Below the pieces are notes generated by a model. The model was not told the origin of the DNA. It saw nothing but the letters and a program-made list of their open reading frames with translations, and made no database searches. A program made the position numbers and the translations under genes. A stretch of 64,000 nt of DNA, from NCBI RefSeq assembly GCF_035046505.1, contig NC_089821.1, forward strand, positions 7,429,218-7,493,217, read 5' to 3'. Within the stretch, counting starts at the first letter, position 1. Each line of letters starts with the position of its first letter. Of this stretch, positions 21,187 to 32,075 are shown in pieces. The stretch comes from Tiliqua scincoides (taxonomy: Eukaryota; Chordata; Lepidosauria; Squamata; Scincidae).

Positions 21187-21500
21187 CACAAAGGGCCCAA
21201 TCCTAAGAGTGCACTATGTTAGTGGAATGCATGTTCTGCTGGCATAGCACACTTACCGATTGTCACAAACATTGACTCTGCTGGAGAGCATGGCCTGGCC
21301 GCCGCTAGGAGCAGTGAGCAGCCGCGTCCTCGCGGTGACCAACCACAGACGTCCGCTGCTTTAGGTGCGCCTGCATATGGGTAAGAGGGAGGTGGGGAAT
21401 GGTGGAACAAAGTGGCAGCGGGGCAGATTGAGTCTGGGAAGGGGTAGGTTTGCTGGCAGCAGCACCTCTCAAATCTTGACATCCTTCCTGGGCCTGATCC
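21187..21500. repeat. AATCC palindromic family member
   Basis: Left end GGGCCCAATCCTAAGAGTGC, then GGCATAGCACACTTACCG and GTCACAAAC. The right end is poorly preserved near TGGGCCTGATCC. Confidence 0.45.
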
Positions 21501-22387
21501 ACCTTCACCAGTCATTGCAGATTTGTCACAGGTCTGAGATCACCCATCAGGTCCACAGGGCTTACCCCAGTGCAGAGAAACAAATCTTCTTTTAGGCCAT
21601 TGGCTTGCCAGGACCATAGAAATGCCCAGCCTGGTTTTAAAACTATCTTAAAATTCTGTACCCGCTTGACTTATTTAAAGATTTTTTTTTCTTTTTTCTT
21701 TTAAATCCTCAGAAGTTCAAAAATTTGCTATATTGGTCTGCCCTTAGGACACAGCACTGAAACGAATAGTGTTGTTTAGGTGTGAGAAGCAAAAAAGAAA
21801 AGTCTATAATCTCTGGCATTTGAAACAAATGTCTAAAAATCTCCTGTAGGAGCAAAGAAAAAATGGTTGACCTTTAACAAATGTATCTTTACACATAACT
21901 ATTTCAAAACGCTCCCAGTTGTGGTGACTCAGGAGTCACTGAAGCCCAGGCATAGATTTGAGCCTATGTTGCAATATAGCAAGACATAAACTCCCCAATT
22001 ACCAGTTCCATTAGTCAGAAAAAGGCCTTGACACCCTCTGTGTCTCATGATATTGTCACCATTTTCTTGTCCATTGAGGGGAGGAAAGGAACCAAGGGAT
22101 GTCACCGGACTGGAACTGCAACTGAGGTCTCGGATTTGAAAAGGGCAGGTTTCACAAAGCAAAGAAGGGTTGAATGGGAGCCGCAGCTTGGGCTAGCCAG
22201 TGTATGCTGTTCAGAAAGGAGGATATTTAGAATGCCTTTGAATTTGCAGTACAGAGAATTCATAGTTAGCATATCAAACAGGCTGAGAAGACTGGAGTCA
22301 AGCAGACCTTGAGAAAAACAGAGAACGAGGAAGTACGTGAGGATCCCTCTACAGAAGAGGAAAGTTAGGCATGCTTAAAAGACTTAG
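21501..22387. other. Unique DNA
   Basis: T-rich run at about 21680-21700. Frames of 76-94 codons without recognised homology. Confidence 0.35.
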
Positions 22388-22870
22388 AGTGCAATCCTGA
22401 CCTGCATTTGGGCTTGAGCCGGCCCAGGAGGCACGTTTGCACCTCCTCGAGAGGAAGCCAGGCCAGCGCTCCGAGAAGTGCTGGCCTGTGGAGGCTGACA
22501 CAAGACTCCACACCGGCTTCCTCTTGAATGCTAGCACAAAAGGTAGGTGGGGGAGGCGGGGAGGAGGCAGGAGAGAGGCGTCCCTGGGTGGGGGGAAGGT
22601 GGGTGGTGGGTGGCCCTGGGGGCAGGCGGGCAGGGAGAGGGAGGCAGGATTGGATCCGGCAGTTAAGCCAGATTCCAATCCCAATTGCCAGGGAGAACGG
22701 AGCAGCTTCAAGCTGCTCCGCTTTCCTCGGACTTGTGCCACCTCCAGAGGTGGCATAAGTCCAAGGAGACCCATGGGGACAGCAGCCCTTACCCAGGGGT
22801 AAGGAGAAATGTTTCCCTGGCTTGCCTGTTCCAGCACAGGATAGGATTCCACCCAAAGTCATGCTTACAC
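22388..22870. repeat. Long AATCC palindromic family member
   Basis: Left end GTGCAATCCTGACCTGCA; right end CCAGCACAGGATAGGATTCC. The centre holds CTTGTGCCACCTCCAGAGGT (a short perfect hairpin) and CTTACCCAGGGGTAAGG. The purine-rich interior leaves long chance frames on both strands. Confidence 0.6.
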
Positions 22871-22888
22871 ATAATAGAAAGACAAAGG

Positions 22889-22983
22889 ACACAATCCTAA
22901 CTGGGTCTACTCAGAAGTAAGTCCTCTTGTGTTCAATGTGTTCACTTACTCCCAGGAAAGTGAGGTTAGGATTGCAGCCAAAA
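22889..22983. mobile_element. ~95-bp AATCC-type MITE
   Basis: ACACAATCCTAACTGGGTC, CTCAGAAGTAAGTCCTC, CTTACTCCCAGGAAAGTG and GGTTAGGATTGCAGCC. Confidence 0.75.
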
Positions 22984-23271
22984 TCTATGAAATTATATTA
23001 AGCAAAGGTGCAAAGAGAACAAACAAGGCTATTCTTGTAAACCAAGTATGGGAAGGATAATTAATTTGATACAGCTCATTAATCTGACGTTGCCTAATGT
23101 CAATGCAAACTATCTTTCATGGTAGAAAGTTCACTCATTATTGCAAACTTTCTACACTGCTTCTTCATGCATGTGTGAATGAAGATCAGGGAGAATCTTC
23201 ATGTCATACATGTTTCTTTTGGTGCGGTATTCTGTTCTCCTGGTGCAGTGCAGGGATCCCCAAAGTGTACA

Positions 23272-23540
23272 ATGCAACAGAGGTTCTTAAACTTTCAGCA
23301 CCTGGACCCACTTTTTAGAATGAGAATCTGTCAGGAACCTCCGGAAGTGATGTCACGACAAGAAGTGACATCATCAGACAGGAAAATTTTCAACAATGCT
23401 AGGCTGCAATCCTACCCACACGTACCCAGAAGTAAGTCCCACTGACTATCATTGTTAATACACACAGTAGCCTGTATCATTTCCCCACATGCAGTCACAA
23501 GCCATGGTAGCAGCAAGTCTAATATAGTAAAAATAACATG
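23272..23540. mobile_element. hAT, CAGTGGTTCTCA family, left half
   Basis: GAGGTTCTTAAACTTTCAGC, CCCACTTTTTAGAATGAG and GTGATGTCACGACAAGAAG. It includes the embedded AATCC MITE segment (GGCTGCAATCCTACCC), as in 20442-20791. The right end is not found. Confidence 0.7.
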
Positions 23541-23633
23541 CTGGTATTATTCCTCCAAACTGTGATTTTCGTGATTTTGTTCACTAGTGGTGTCACACAC
23601 ACACCCCGGGTGTCAACTTACTAACACCTTATT

Positions 23634-23890
23634 GCAGCAGTTCTCAAACTTTAAGCACTGGGACCCACTTTTTAGAATGACAGTCTGTCCAAGACCCACC
23701 AGAAATGATATCATGGTGGAAGTGACATCATCAGGCAAATTTAAAAAAATAAGTATAATTAAAGTAAAACAAATAATTAAATAAGCAGAAGCCAGCCCTG
23801 TTCCACTAAGTGAATTTCCTCTGTAGCCTGCCTGTAATAACACCCTCCCTCCAAAACCAGTAAGGTTTTCAGCCCTACCCAGTGCCCAGT
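23634..23890. mobile_element. hAT, CAGTGGTTCTCA family, second left half
   Basis: CAGCAGTTCTCAAACTTTAAG, CCCACTTTTTAGAATGACAG and GGAAGTGACATCATC. It is diverged after 23740. The two partial copies lie in the same direction within 620 bases. Confidence 0.65.
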
Positions 23891-24089
23891 TCAATTTAAG
23901 AACTTCTGTTTAAACCAGATCACTGTCAGGATCCACCTGGCTTTGCAAGTCTCAAAAATGTTCACCTTATCAGCTGCAGCCTCTGTTTTGATCCTTTTTA
24001 GTGTGTGGGGGTGAGGTTGCCTTCTGGAGCACTTGTTTAGCTCCAGGTGCATAGGATCAGGACCATTCTGGTAGCCTTGCACTCTCCTT

Positions 24090-24573
24090 CACCTGATCTT
24101 CCACGCCACCCAAGGCACGTTTGCTTACTTGCGAGTAAACAGGACTGTGAGGCTTAGTTTCGCTTTCCATAGGGCTCAATACATTCATCTGTTTGGAGGG
24201 AGGGACTTCCTTCTCAGATGTTTTTGGGGGCTGCATTCATTGGATCAGGACCATTCTGGTGCTGTTGGATTCCTCTCAGCCTGCCCTTTCCGATGGACTA
24301 AGGCACATTCGCCTATTCGCAAGTAAACACGCGATACGGCTCACTTTCACTTTCCATAGGGATCCATGCATTTTTTGTTATCCAGTTTTTCGGCCATAAC
24401 TTTTGATAGAAAGGAGATATTTCACTCTAGTTTTTTGCATTGCTTTCCGCTTGAAATTCCACATCCAACGGTATATAATATGATGGGGTCACTCCTAACC
24501 ACCGCAATTTTAGCATGTCCCCCCAGTGCACGTCACCCAGTGCGGCCCACACCCCCTGCACCCCCCTAGCGAT
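24090..24573 (-). mobile_element. hAT-like element, CAGTGGCATCGCTAGG family
   Basis: Minus-strand end CAGTGGCATCGCTAGGGGGG at 24573, then GGGTGTGGGCCGCACTGG. Further in is TTTTTCGGCCATAACTTTTG and two copies of a segment with GTAAACA, CTTTCCATAGGG and ATTCGCCTATTCGC (about 24115-24190 and 24300-24365). A related fragment lies at about 57690-57780. The left end is uncertain. Confidence 0.55.
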
Positions 24574-25185
24574 GCCACTGCATGAATTGAGATTTGAGCA
24601 CCAGGTCATCAGATTTGAGCACCACCATCTTGGATCTCGCAAGATCCAGGATGGCGATGCCCAGCTCAGATGTAAAGAAGAGACTGTATGGTAGGTCTTT
24701 TCAAACTGGAGTGTTGCAACGCCCAGCCTGAATGCCCTGGCCTCTGCCCCCCTAAGGGGCGGAGGCAGCAAGGAGGCAGGGAGAAGGCAGTGACGCAATC
24801 CCCAGGATCGCGTTGCTTAAGGGGGCTGCAGGGGCTTGGCTGGACTTACCAGAGCCTCCTGCAGACTCCCAGGGATGCGGGGAGCCCTGCACGAGCATCT
24901 GCAGGGCTGCCCAGGTCTTCAAACGTGAAAGCGGAGCGATCACGCTCCACCACCACAAAACTGGAAGTGGAGCACGATTGCTGCGCTTTACACTTGGCGC
25001 ACAGGATGTGGCGGTAGCCGTTTCCATTGCCACCGCAGCTGTCCCACAGGAGCTCAGGATTGGGCTGTGAATCAGCTCACTCACATCTCCATGTGAGTGG
25101 GAGCAATCAGCAAAAGGTGTCGCATAGACATGGAGATATTCTTTGTAATGTGGCTGGTTGATGCAAAAAGCCCATTATAAATAAC
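24574..25185. repeat. Degraded AATCC palindromic family member plus flanks
   Basis: GGGGCGGAGGCAGCAAGGAGG, CACCACAAAACTGGAAGTGG and GCTCAGGATTGGGCTGTGA at about 25050-25070 mark a right end. 24590-24650 holds a short direct repeat (AGATTTGAGCACCA twice) and an imperfect hairpin ATCTCGCAAGATCC. Confidence 0.4.
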
Positions 25186-25260
25186 ATAATCCTAAAGCCA
25201 GAAGGGGATTTCAAGGCCAATTAATTCAACCCCCTGTTTAAGCAGGAAAAAATCTCTCTA
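25186..25260 (-). mobile_element. CR1-like 3' end, short
   Basis: CTAAAGCCAGAAGGGGATTTC then AATTCAACCCCCTGTTT: the reverse complement of a CR1-type terminus, diverged. Confidence 0.55.
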
Positions 25261-25263
25261 GAG

Positions 25264-25733
25264 CAGGGGTGCCCAAACCCCGGCCCTGGGGCCACTTACA
25301 GCACTCAAGGACTCCCAATCCTGCCCTCAGGGAGCCCCCAGTCTCCAATGAGCCTCTGGCCCTCCGGAGACTTGCTGGAGCCTGTGCTGGCCTGATGCAA
25401 CTCCTCTCAGCGTGACAGCCAACTGTTCGACCTCTTGTGTGAGCTGTGGGATGAGGGCTCCCTCCACTGTTGCTACTTCACATCTGTGATGCAGCAGCAG
25501 CAGCAAAGGAAAGGCTGGCCTTGCTTTGTGCAAGGCCTTTTATAGGACTTTATAGGACTTGAGCTATTGCAAGACCTTCATTCATTCATATAAGTTCCAT
25601 CTCTAATATATTCATTTATGTAAATTTATTCAAATTTGAAATGTAAATTAATTATTCCCCCCCCCTCCCCGGCTCCTGACACAGTGTCAGAGAGATGATG
25701 TGGCCCTCCTGCCAAAAAGTTTGGACACCCCTG
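25264..25733. mobile_element. Non-autonomous hAT, CAGGGGTGCCCAAACC family
   Basis: Second copy of the 18575-19049 element with exact 8-bp target duplication CTCTAGAG (25256-25263, 25734-25741). It inserted at the edge of the CR1-like fragment. Confidence 0.93.
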
Positions 25734-26045
25734 CTCTAGAGCATAAAAACTGATCCAACTACATGTAGCTGTAAAAGTTCATCCTTTAAGCCACCCTGAG
25801 CTTTCCTGTTAGGATACAGATGTTTTAAAAGAAAATAAATATCTAAAGGGCAGTAATTTTTTTTTCCTAAAACCATTTTCAGGAGCCCAATGGATGGCAA
25901 GTAGAGCAGAGTAACATCATTTCCCTGACTCTTTAACTTAAAGAACATGAGAACTACAACCAGTAGCATTAGGCTACATCTGGGGAATAAGATATCTGGT
26001 CAGTTAGATGGGGGTGAGAGAGAAGCTCACATGGGTATCAACAGA

Positions 26046-26365
26046 CAGGGGTCTCCAAACATTTTAGCCAGAGGGCCGCATGATATATCTGGCGCAGTGC
26101 TGAGGGCTGGAAAAAAATTTAAATATAAAATTTAAATAAATAAATTAGAGATGGAACTTAGATGAATGAATAAATGAACAAGTGGGCTCATTCACTCAGC
26201 CTCTCCGGACCTCAGAACACCCTCCAGGTGCAATCAGAGCACAGCTCTGGTCATGTTCAGTCGAGTGGGCCAGAGGCTTTCAAGGGACAAGAGGCTGGCC
26301 CCAGGCCCGATAGAGGCTCGCTGCAGGCCACATCTGGCCCCCATGCTGGGGTTTGGAGACCCCTG
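26046..26365. mobile_element. hAT, CAGGGGTCTCCAAAC family
   Basis: Ends CAGGGGTCTCCAAACATTTT and GGGGTTTGGAGACCCCTG, which are inverted. The interior has GAGGGCCGCATG and GGGCCAGAGGCTTTC. The 8-mers at the flanks do not match. Confidence 0.8.
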
Positions 26366-26369
26366 GACT

Positions 26370-26450
26370 ATATTAGCAGTTCCCAAACTGTGGGTTAGTG
26401 GTCCACTAGTGGGTCAGAACCCAATTTTGGGTGGTTTACGAAACTGACAG
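26370..26450. mobile_element. hAT right-end fragment
   Basis: AGCAGTTCCCAAACTGTGGG then CACTAGTGGGTCAGAACCC, a remnant of the CAGTGTTTCCCAAACTG type seen whole at 35884-36710. Confidence 0.55.
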
Positions 26451-26484
26451 GGCAGATTAGGCAATGTGCACATTGCACACACAT

Positions 26485-26853
26485 TGGCAACCTTCAGTCT
26501 CGAAAGAATATGGTATCGCGCTCTGAAAGGTGGTTCTGGCACAGCGTCTAGTGTGGCTGAAAAAGCCAATCCGGGAGTGACAATCCCTTCCACAACGGGA
26601 GCAAGTGCAGTCTGTCCCTGGTCTGTCTCCCTGGCTATGGGCCTTCCTTCTTAGCCTCTTTGCCTCAGACTGTTGGCAAAGTGTCTCTTCAAACTGGGAA
26701 AGGCCAAGCTGCACAGCCTGCCTCCAAGCAGGCCACTCAGAGGCCAGGGTTTCCCACTTGTTGAGGTCCACTCCTAAGGCCTTCAGATCCCTCTTGCAGA
26801 TGTCCTTGTATCGCAGCTGCGGTCTACCTGTAGGGCGCTTTCCTTGCACGAGC
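26485..26853 (-). mobile_element. LINE-A 3' end
   Basis: Minus-strand copy. The frame holds GKRPTGRPQLRYKDICKRDL, WRQAVQLGLSQFEETL and SRIGFFSH. It is truncated at the LVQGKRP segment and ends left in an (AC)n-like tail. The right edge meets the repeat that opens this window. Confidence 0.88.
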
Positions 26854-26935
26854 ATCAAGGGATAAACTCTGTTACTGGGGACGGGAGCACTACTCATGCA
26901 CTGCCCAATCACCATTATAGGTAGCCACTGGGCTA

Positions 26936-27475
26936 CATCAACAGAAAGGAGAAGAAAGGAAAGTTTGGGTGACCCTACTAACGTGATCACCAAGGACAAA
27001 TAGCTATGCATAAGTTTCAGTGATTGTACATTCACATTGGGTCTTTTTAGACACTGCCTTCCAGTTTGCGTCCAAAAGTACAGAGACAGGAATCTTTGGG
27101 TGGAATCTCTATTTCAGCAAATATATTCGGAGGCACTATGGATTTTCAAAATGCCACAAATGATTGGGCTTTCTTTTTCACGCTTTCAGATGTGCAAAGC
27201 TGGAACAACTCATGCATTCCCCCCACAGATCTTCCCACGTTGGACACTCGTGCATTTCCCTGTGAGGTGGGGGTGAGAGTTTCTGCTCTATAGGTTATTT
27301 TCCCACCAACACCAAGCGTTTGAATATCTAAAACTACTGCTTGTATAATGTCAACTCTTCTGCTGTGAGATTTTATCTTGTCGACATGAGACTGCAGGGA
27401 TTCAATGTTAATTAACAAATGGAGCTCCAAAAATAATGATGAAATAAGAGGTGCAATAACTGACGGCTCTTTTTA
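26936..27475. other. Unique DNA
   Basis: No repeat or protein recognised. An (AC)n microsatellite follows at 27477-27497. Confidence 0.35.
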
Positions 27476-27476
27476 A

Positions 27477-27497
27477 ATACACACACACACACACACA
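27477..27497. repeat. (AC)n microsatellite
   Basis: About ten AC units. Confidence 0.95.
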
Positions 27498-27519
27498 AGT
27501 AGAATAGTTGCCATAACAG

Positions 27520-27810
27520 GAGTGGACCTCAACAGGTGGGAAACCCTGGCCTCAGTGGCCCGCTTGGGGGCAGGCTGTGCAGCATGGCCTTTCCCAGTTT
27601 GAAGAGACACTTGGCCAACAGTCTGAGGCAAAGAGGCAAAGAAGGAAGGCCCACAGGCAGGGAGACAGACCAGGGACAGACTGCACTTGCTCCCAGTGTG
27701 GAAGGGATTGTCACTCCCAAATCGGCCTTTTCAGCCACACTAGACGCTGTGCCAGAACCACCATCCAGAGCGCGATACCAGAGTCTTCCGAGATTGAAGG
27801 TTGCCAACAT
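27520..27810 (+). mobile_element. LINE-A 3' end, plus member of a tail-to-tail pair
   Basis: Starts in the GVDLNKWETLAS segment. An open frame from 27577 carries the C-x2-C-x3-C and SQIGLFSH residues. The 3' hairpin has the loop TCCG and one stem mismatch. It ends TTGCCAAC then ATATGTATGTAT, and 12 bases further the next LINE-A begins in the opposite direction. Confidence 0.88.
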
Positions 27811-27821
27811 ATGTATGTATT

Positions 27822-28565
27822 GGCAACCTTCAGTCTCGAAAGACTCTGGTATCGCGCTCTGAAAGGTGGTTCTGGCACAGCGTCTAGTGTGGCTGAAAAG
27901 GCCAATCCGGGAGTGACAATCCCTTCCACACCGGGAGCAAGTGCAGTCTGTCCCTGGTCTGTCTCCCTGGCTATGGGCCTTCCTTCTTTGCCTCTTAGCC
28001 TCAGACTGTTGGCAAAGTGTCTCTTCAAACTGGGAAAGGCCATGCTGCACAGCCTGCCTCCAAGCGGGCCGCTCAGAGGCCAGGGTTTCCCACTTGTTGA
28101 GGTCCATCCCTAAGGCCTTCAGATCCCTCTTGCAGATGTCCTTGTATCGCAGCTGTGGTCTACCTGTAGGGCGCTTTCCTTACACGAGTTCTCCATAGAG
28201 GAGATCCTTTGGGATCCGGCCATCATCCATTCTCACGACATGACCAAGCCAACGCAGGCGTCTCTGTTTCAGCAGTGAATACATGCTAGGGATTCCAGCA
28301 CGTTCCAGGACTGTGTTGTTTGGAACTTTGTCCTGCCAGGTGATGCCGAGGATGCGTCGGAGGCAGCGCATGTGGAAAGCACTCAGTTTCCTCTCCTGTT
28401 GTGGGCGAAGAGTCCATGACTCGCTGCAGTACAGAAGTGTACTCAGGACGCAAGCTCTGTAAGGCGCATCGGTAAAGCAGCTACCACGTTTTCCAGACTC
28501 ACAAAGAGAGTCTGGTCCAACAAGAAGCTGACGGAACATACCAAGATCCAGGTCTACAGAGCTTG
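27822..28565 (-). mobile_element. LINE-A, longest copy of the window
   Basis: A minus-strand copy of about 740 bases. Read upstream, it adds PYRACVLSTLLYCSESWTLR, QQERKLSAFHMRCLRRILG, ITWQDKVPNNTVLERAG and RLRWLGHVVRMDDGRIPKD to the C-terminal part. The two blocks (28539-28180 and 28107-27529) sit in different frames, so there is at least one frameshift near 28110-28180. The pattern is that of the thumb and C-terminal region of LINE reverse transcriptases found in many animals. The 5' truncation is at about 28565. Confidence 0.88.
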
Positions 28566-28965
28566 GTTGCCAACAGCTGGTGCCACATTTATGGGAGAGA
28601 GCATATTTGTGTCAGCCTTTGTGTTGTAGAAGTATATAGTATGAAGAACTGGATGCGTTTAGAAGACTAAGTGTTGGGCACACGGACACACATCCTAAGA
28701 CAAGATGAAACTTGTACATGAAACTACACTATATGTTTTTATTTTCCCCTAAAAATTAACTTGCATCATGTTAATTATAACATGCCATGTACAAATAGCC
28801 CACATGTGTCCCTGGAAGCAGTGGGGCAAGATGAGAACTGTGGAACTCCCTGATTTTTTTTTTTTTTTTCAGAATCTCAAGATGCTCCCTTTTGGCCTGC
28901 CTCTTAAAGCCACAGTACCAGCCAAAAATGTAGAGACTCTCATGTGCATACTTGTTAATATGCAA
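28566..28965. other. Unique DNA
   Basis: A T-run at 28855-28870. No gene recognised. Confidence 0.35.
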
Positions 28966-29195
28966 GAGCCAGGGTGGTGCAGTGGTTTGGGAGGTGGACT
29001 CAGACCTGGAAGATCCAGGTTCAAATCCCCCCTCATCCATGAAGCTTCCTGGGTGACCTCGGAGCAGTCACTTTCTCTCAGCCTGACCTACCCCACAGGG
29101 TTGTTGTGAGGACAAAAGGAGGGGAGCAGCTGTATATCCCACCCTGAGCTCTTTGGAGGAAGGGCGGTGTGAAAAATTAAATAAATAAAATAATA
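28966..29195 (+). mobile_element. Sauria-type tRNA-derived SINE
   Basis: The tRNA-like head has a polymerase III A box (TGGTGCAGTGG, 28975-28985) and B box (GGTTCAAATCC, 29018-29028). The body has GGGTGACCTCGGAGCAGTCAC, CTCTCAGCCTGACCTACC and CCACAGGGTTGTTGTGAGGA, which fits the Sauria SINE core I know from squamates. It ends in an (AAATA)n-like tail. It is not a tRNA gene: no acceptor stem closes. Confidence 0.8.
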
Positions 29196-29344
29196 TTCAC
29201 AGCTTATGTTAGATCTCATGGGTGCTTGCACAGACTCTTTAATTTAGCCCTGACTCTGGCATCCATCACACAGGCCTACAAAACTGAGGGTCAGAAAATT
29301 TTTTCCCAAACTTTGTGGTGGTTTGATATTAATTTGGGGTGCCA

Positions 29345-29527
29345 ATTTCAAAAATAGCATCCGTTTTGCCCTATCACATCTAGTTTTGGGGATATAGTAT
29401 AGCCTCATTAGTGAATGGTTCAAGCAGCTTCCTCATGAGGAAGCTGCTTGAACCATTCACTGAAGAGGCTATGCCATGTCTCCAAAACTAGATGTGATAG
29501 GGCAAAACGGATGCCATTTTGGAATCA
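29345..29527. repeat. Large palindrome with a perfect 50-bp core
   Basis: 29411-29460 is a perfect inverted repeat centred between 29435 and 29436 (CCTCA|TGAGG). The arms extend imperfectly for about 85-90 bases, pairing CATCCGTTTTGCCCTATCAC on the left with GTGATAGGGCAAAACGGATG on the right. GATGCCATTTTGGAA is then repeated just beyond the right arm (29510-29550). It is probably a MITE or a fold-back element; no target duplication identified. Confidence 0.9.
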
Positions 29528-30920
29528 GCCAATCAACAGATGCCATTTTGGAACTGGTGTACATTTAAGGAAGCAAAAATGTGTGTTGGCCTGTGTTATT
29601 GGAGCAATAGTAGGAAACATACTAGAAGACATCCAGTCTTGACTGACCTGAATAATGTACCCCACTTTTTTCCAGTTACTCTTTGGCAACTGCAGGACCA
29701 TATGTTTACCTGTACGGTCCAAGATCTATAACCTCTGGCTCCAGTACCTGAAATGGAAGAGGATTTAATGACAGAAAAATATAGATAGCCTGCAACTGTT
29801 GTGGAAGTTTGCCTGCAGGTACTACTTTCACAAAGGGAGGATGCAAAGGTATTGCAGAGTAACACTTTCCCTTCCTGCAACTGGGAGTCAACGAACCAGT
29901 GGCTCACAGATCCTTGGGGACTAATTACTGCATTCGGTTATTAAAAATAATAATAATAAAATTATAAAGAGCTTTAAGGAGTGGGGGTGTTGAAGAAGCT
30001 GAGTAGGAGTTTAGGAACCAGGCTCACCAATGCATGCTTCTATAGCAGGGATGTGCAGTGGGTGGGGACGCAGGTGAAGCAGAGCCTTAGAAAAGTGCTG
30101 CTGCCATGTGAGGTGTGCAAGCACTCATAACCCATGTGCAGAACATGTGGGTTGTGAGTGCTTGGGCATCTCACAAGGCGGTGGCTCTTTTCGAAGGAAG
30201 GAAGACCAGACTCATGTGCTACAAGCTTGCTGTTATGTGGTGTTTCCCTGGGGTTTCGGGGTTGGAAGATGTGCAAAGGGTAGGACCATGGATCTCCCAG
30301 GGTGCATAATTGTTGGCGGCTCATTTCTTCTCTCTCTCGCATTGCCTAGAATGGGTATAGGTCATGTGGCAATTCAGGAGATGGTGACGTCAAGTCTGTG
30401 CCTCCAGGTAATGATTGCCCATGGAAGAACATCCCATTGGGATAGATTTAGGCTGAGTAGATTGAGAAGGATAGAATTCTCATGCCCTTTCAAACACACC
30501 ACTAAAACAATCCCTAAAGAGAGATGGTGATGTCTCACCCGCTCCATTTCTGATGGTATCAGTGCTACAACGCTTTGAATGAGTGTCAAATGAACCCCAC
30601 AGCTTTGTGGAACACCTGCTAAAAAGAGCTGTTTTGCAGCCACATCGCAGCTCCTTAAACGTCTTTCTCACTGCATTAAGTGGGTTACTTCTTAAAACAT
30701 TGATTCAAACCCTTAAGGGTACTCTGTTGTGAATTATAGATAAGCGTGAATCTTACTCGAGAAAACCGCTTATATCTTAAAAAAGGGAACTTGCTGAAAT
30801 TATTCTACTTCTGAATTCTAAATTCTTTTCCTTGCCAGTGTCTGACATGTGTTGGTTTGTCACTGCTTCCTGTTCCCAGCTATCTATCAGCCTGTGTTTC
30901 AAAATACTGGGCGCTAGTTA
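29528..30920. other. Unique DNA
   Basis: No gene recognised. Frames up to 140 codons (30108-30530) have no recognisable homology. A repeated motif, CAAGCACTCATAACCCATGTG / CATGTGGGTTGTGAGTGCTTG, forms an inverted pair at about 30118-30166. Confidence 0.4.
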
Positions 30921-31382
30921 TAGAACATAAGAACAGCCCCACTGGATCAGGCCATAGGCCCATCTAGTCCAGCTTCCTGTATCTCACAGTGGCCCACCAA
31001 ATGCCCCAGGAGCACACCTGATAACAAGAGACCTGCAAGGCTTCCTGGGAATTGTAGTTAAGAACATAAGAACAGCCCCACTGGATCAGGCCATAGGCCC
31101 ATCTAGTCCAGCTTCCTGTATCTCACAGCGGCCCACCAAATGCCCCAAGGAGCACACCACATAGCAAGAGACCTGCATCCTGGTGCCTTCCCTTGCATCT
31201 GACATTCTGACATAGCCCATTTCTAAAATCAGGAGGTTGCACATACACATCATGGCTTGTACTCCGTAATGGATCTTTCTTCCAGAAACTTGTCCAACCC
31301 CCTTTTAAAGGTGTCCAGGCCAGATGCCATCACCACATCCTGTGGCAAGGAGTTCCACAGACTAACCAGCTCTCCTATGAAT
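30921..31382 (-). mobile_element. LINE-B 3' end with two tail units
   Basis: Two 140-base tail units (30921 and 31061), linked by CTTCCTGGGAATTGTAGTTA at 31041-31060, then the coding end (GGATCTTTCTTCCAGAAACT, GTGGCAAGGAGTTCCACAG). Confidence 0.88.
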
Positions 31383-31434
31383 CCTTGTGCACTATTTTGA
31401 CAGGAAATTCAATTCAAACTATTGGGGGGGGGAG

Positions 31435-31657
31435 AAGTAGCATAACTAGAGGGTGTGCAAAACCCTAAGTTTTGCAGGGAGCCTTACCATGGCGAGCAGG
31501 TGGCCCCTCCCCCTCTCCTTCAGAGCAATTCTTTAATCCTCTGTTTTGCTGCCCCACCCGGATTCGCTCCAAAGGGGAGGGGCAGGGGCCGCTTGCATGC
31601 CGTGGTGAGGCTCCCTGCAAAACTTAGTGCTTTGCACCCCCTCTAGCTATGCCACTG
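31435..31657. mobile_element. Palindromic hAT MITE, CAGTGGCATAGC family
   Basis: Ends AAGTAGCATAACTAGAGGG and CCCCTCTAGCTATGCCACTG. Arms meet near GATTCGCTCCAAAGGGGAGG. The target duplication is doubtful because the left flank is a G-run. Confidence 0.83.
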
Positions 31658-32075
31658 GGGGTGGTACTAGCAGAAAGGATGATTATGGGATGAAGCCCTT
31701 ATTTTATAAAAAAAAAGAAAGAAAGAAAGATGAAGGGGAATAGGAGAGTGCTCTCTCTATATTTATTGTATCTAATTATATCATAGGAGTAGCACAGAAT
31801 TTAGCAGGTTAAGTAGACCTTTGTATAATACAAATGGCTGGCTATAATTAGTTTTTAAACGAAGGTAAATGGAAACCTGTGGAAATTTTAACTTTTTGAT
31901 ATGTAAACATCCAGATTTACTTTCTCAGAACAGCTCTGGTAGGAAAGGACTTCACTGGGATCAAAACAAAGTTGGATAAATGTGTACTGGTTATACTATG
32001 ATGTTCTATGATTTACATACTACTCTTGAGTCGCCATTGTCTTAAGGAGGAAAACTTTTAGGCCAATCTTCTCTT
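31658..32075. other. Unique DNA
   Basis: An A-rich (GAAA)n patch at 31709-31730. No gene. Confidence 0.35.

Noticed and set aside
22349-22892. 167- and 175-codon minus frames
   Set aside because: Chance frames in a C/G-skewed palindromic repeat; other members of the family are open in different frames.
27529-28113. Antisense 178-192-codon frames across the LINE-A pair
   Set aside because: These read through the two inverted LINE-A copies and their spacer; they reflect transposon sequence, not a gene.
28966-29040. tRNA gene
   Set aside because: A and B boxes are present but no acceptor or anticodon stem closes; the downstream sequence is SINE body.
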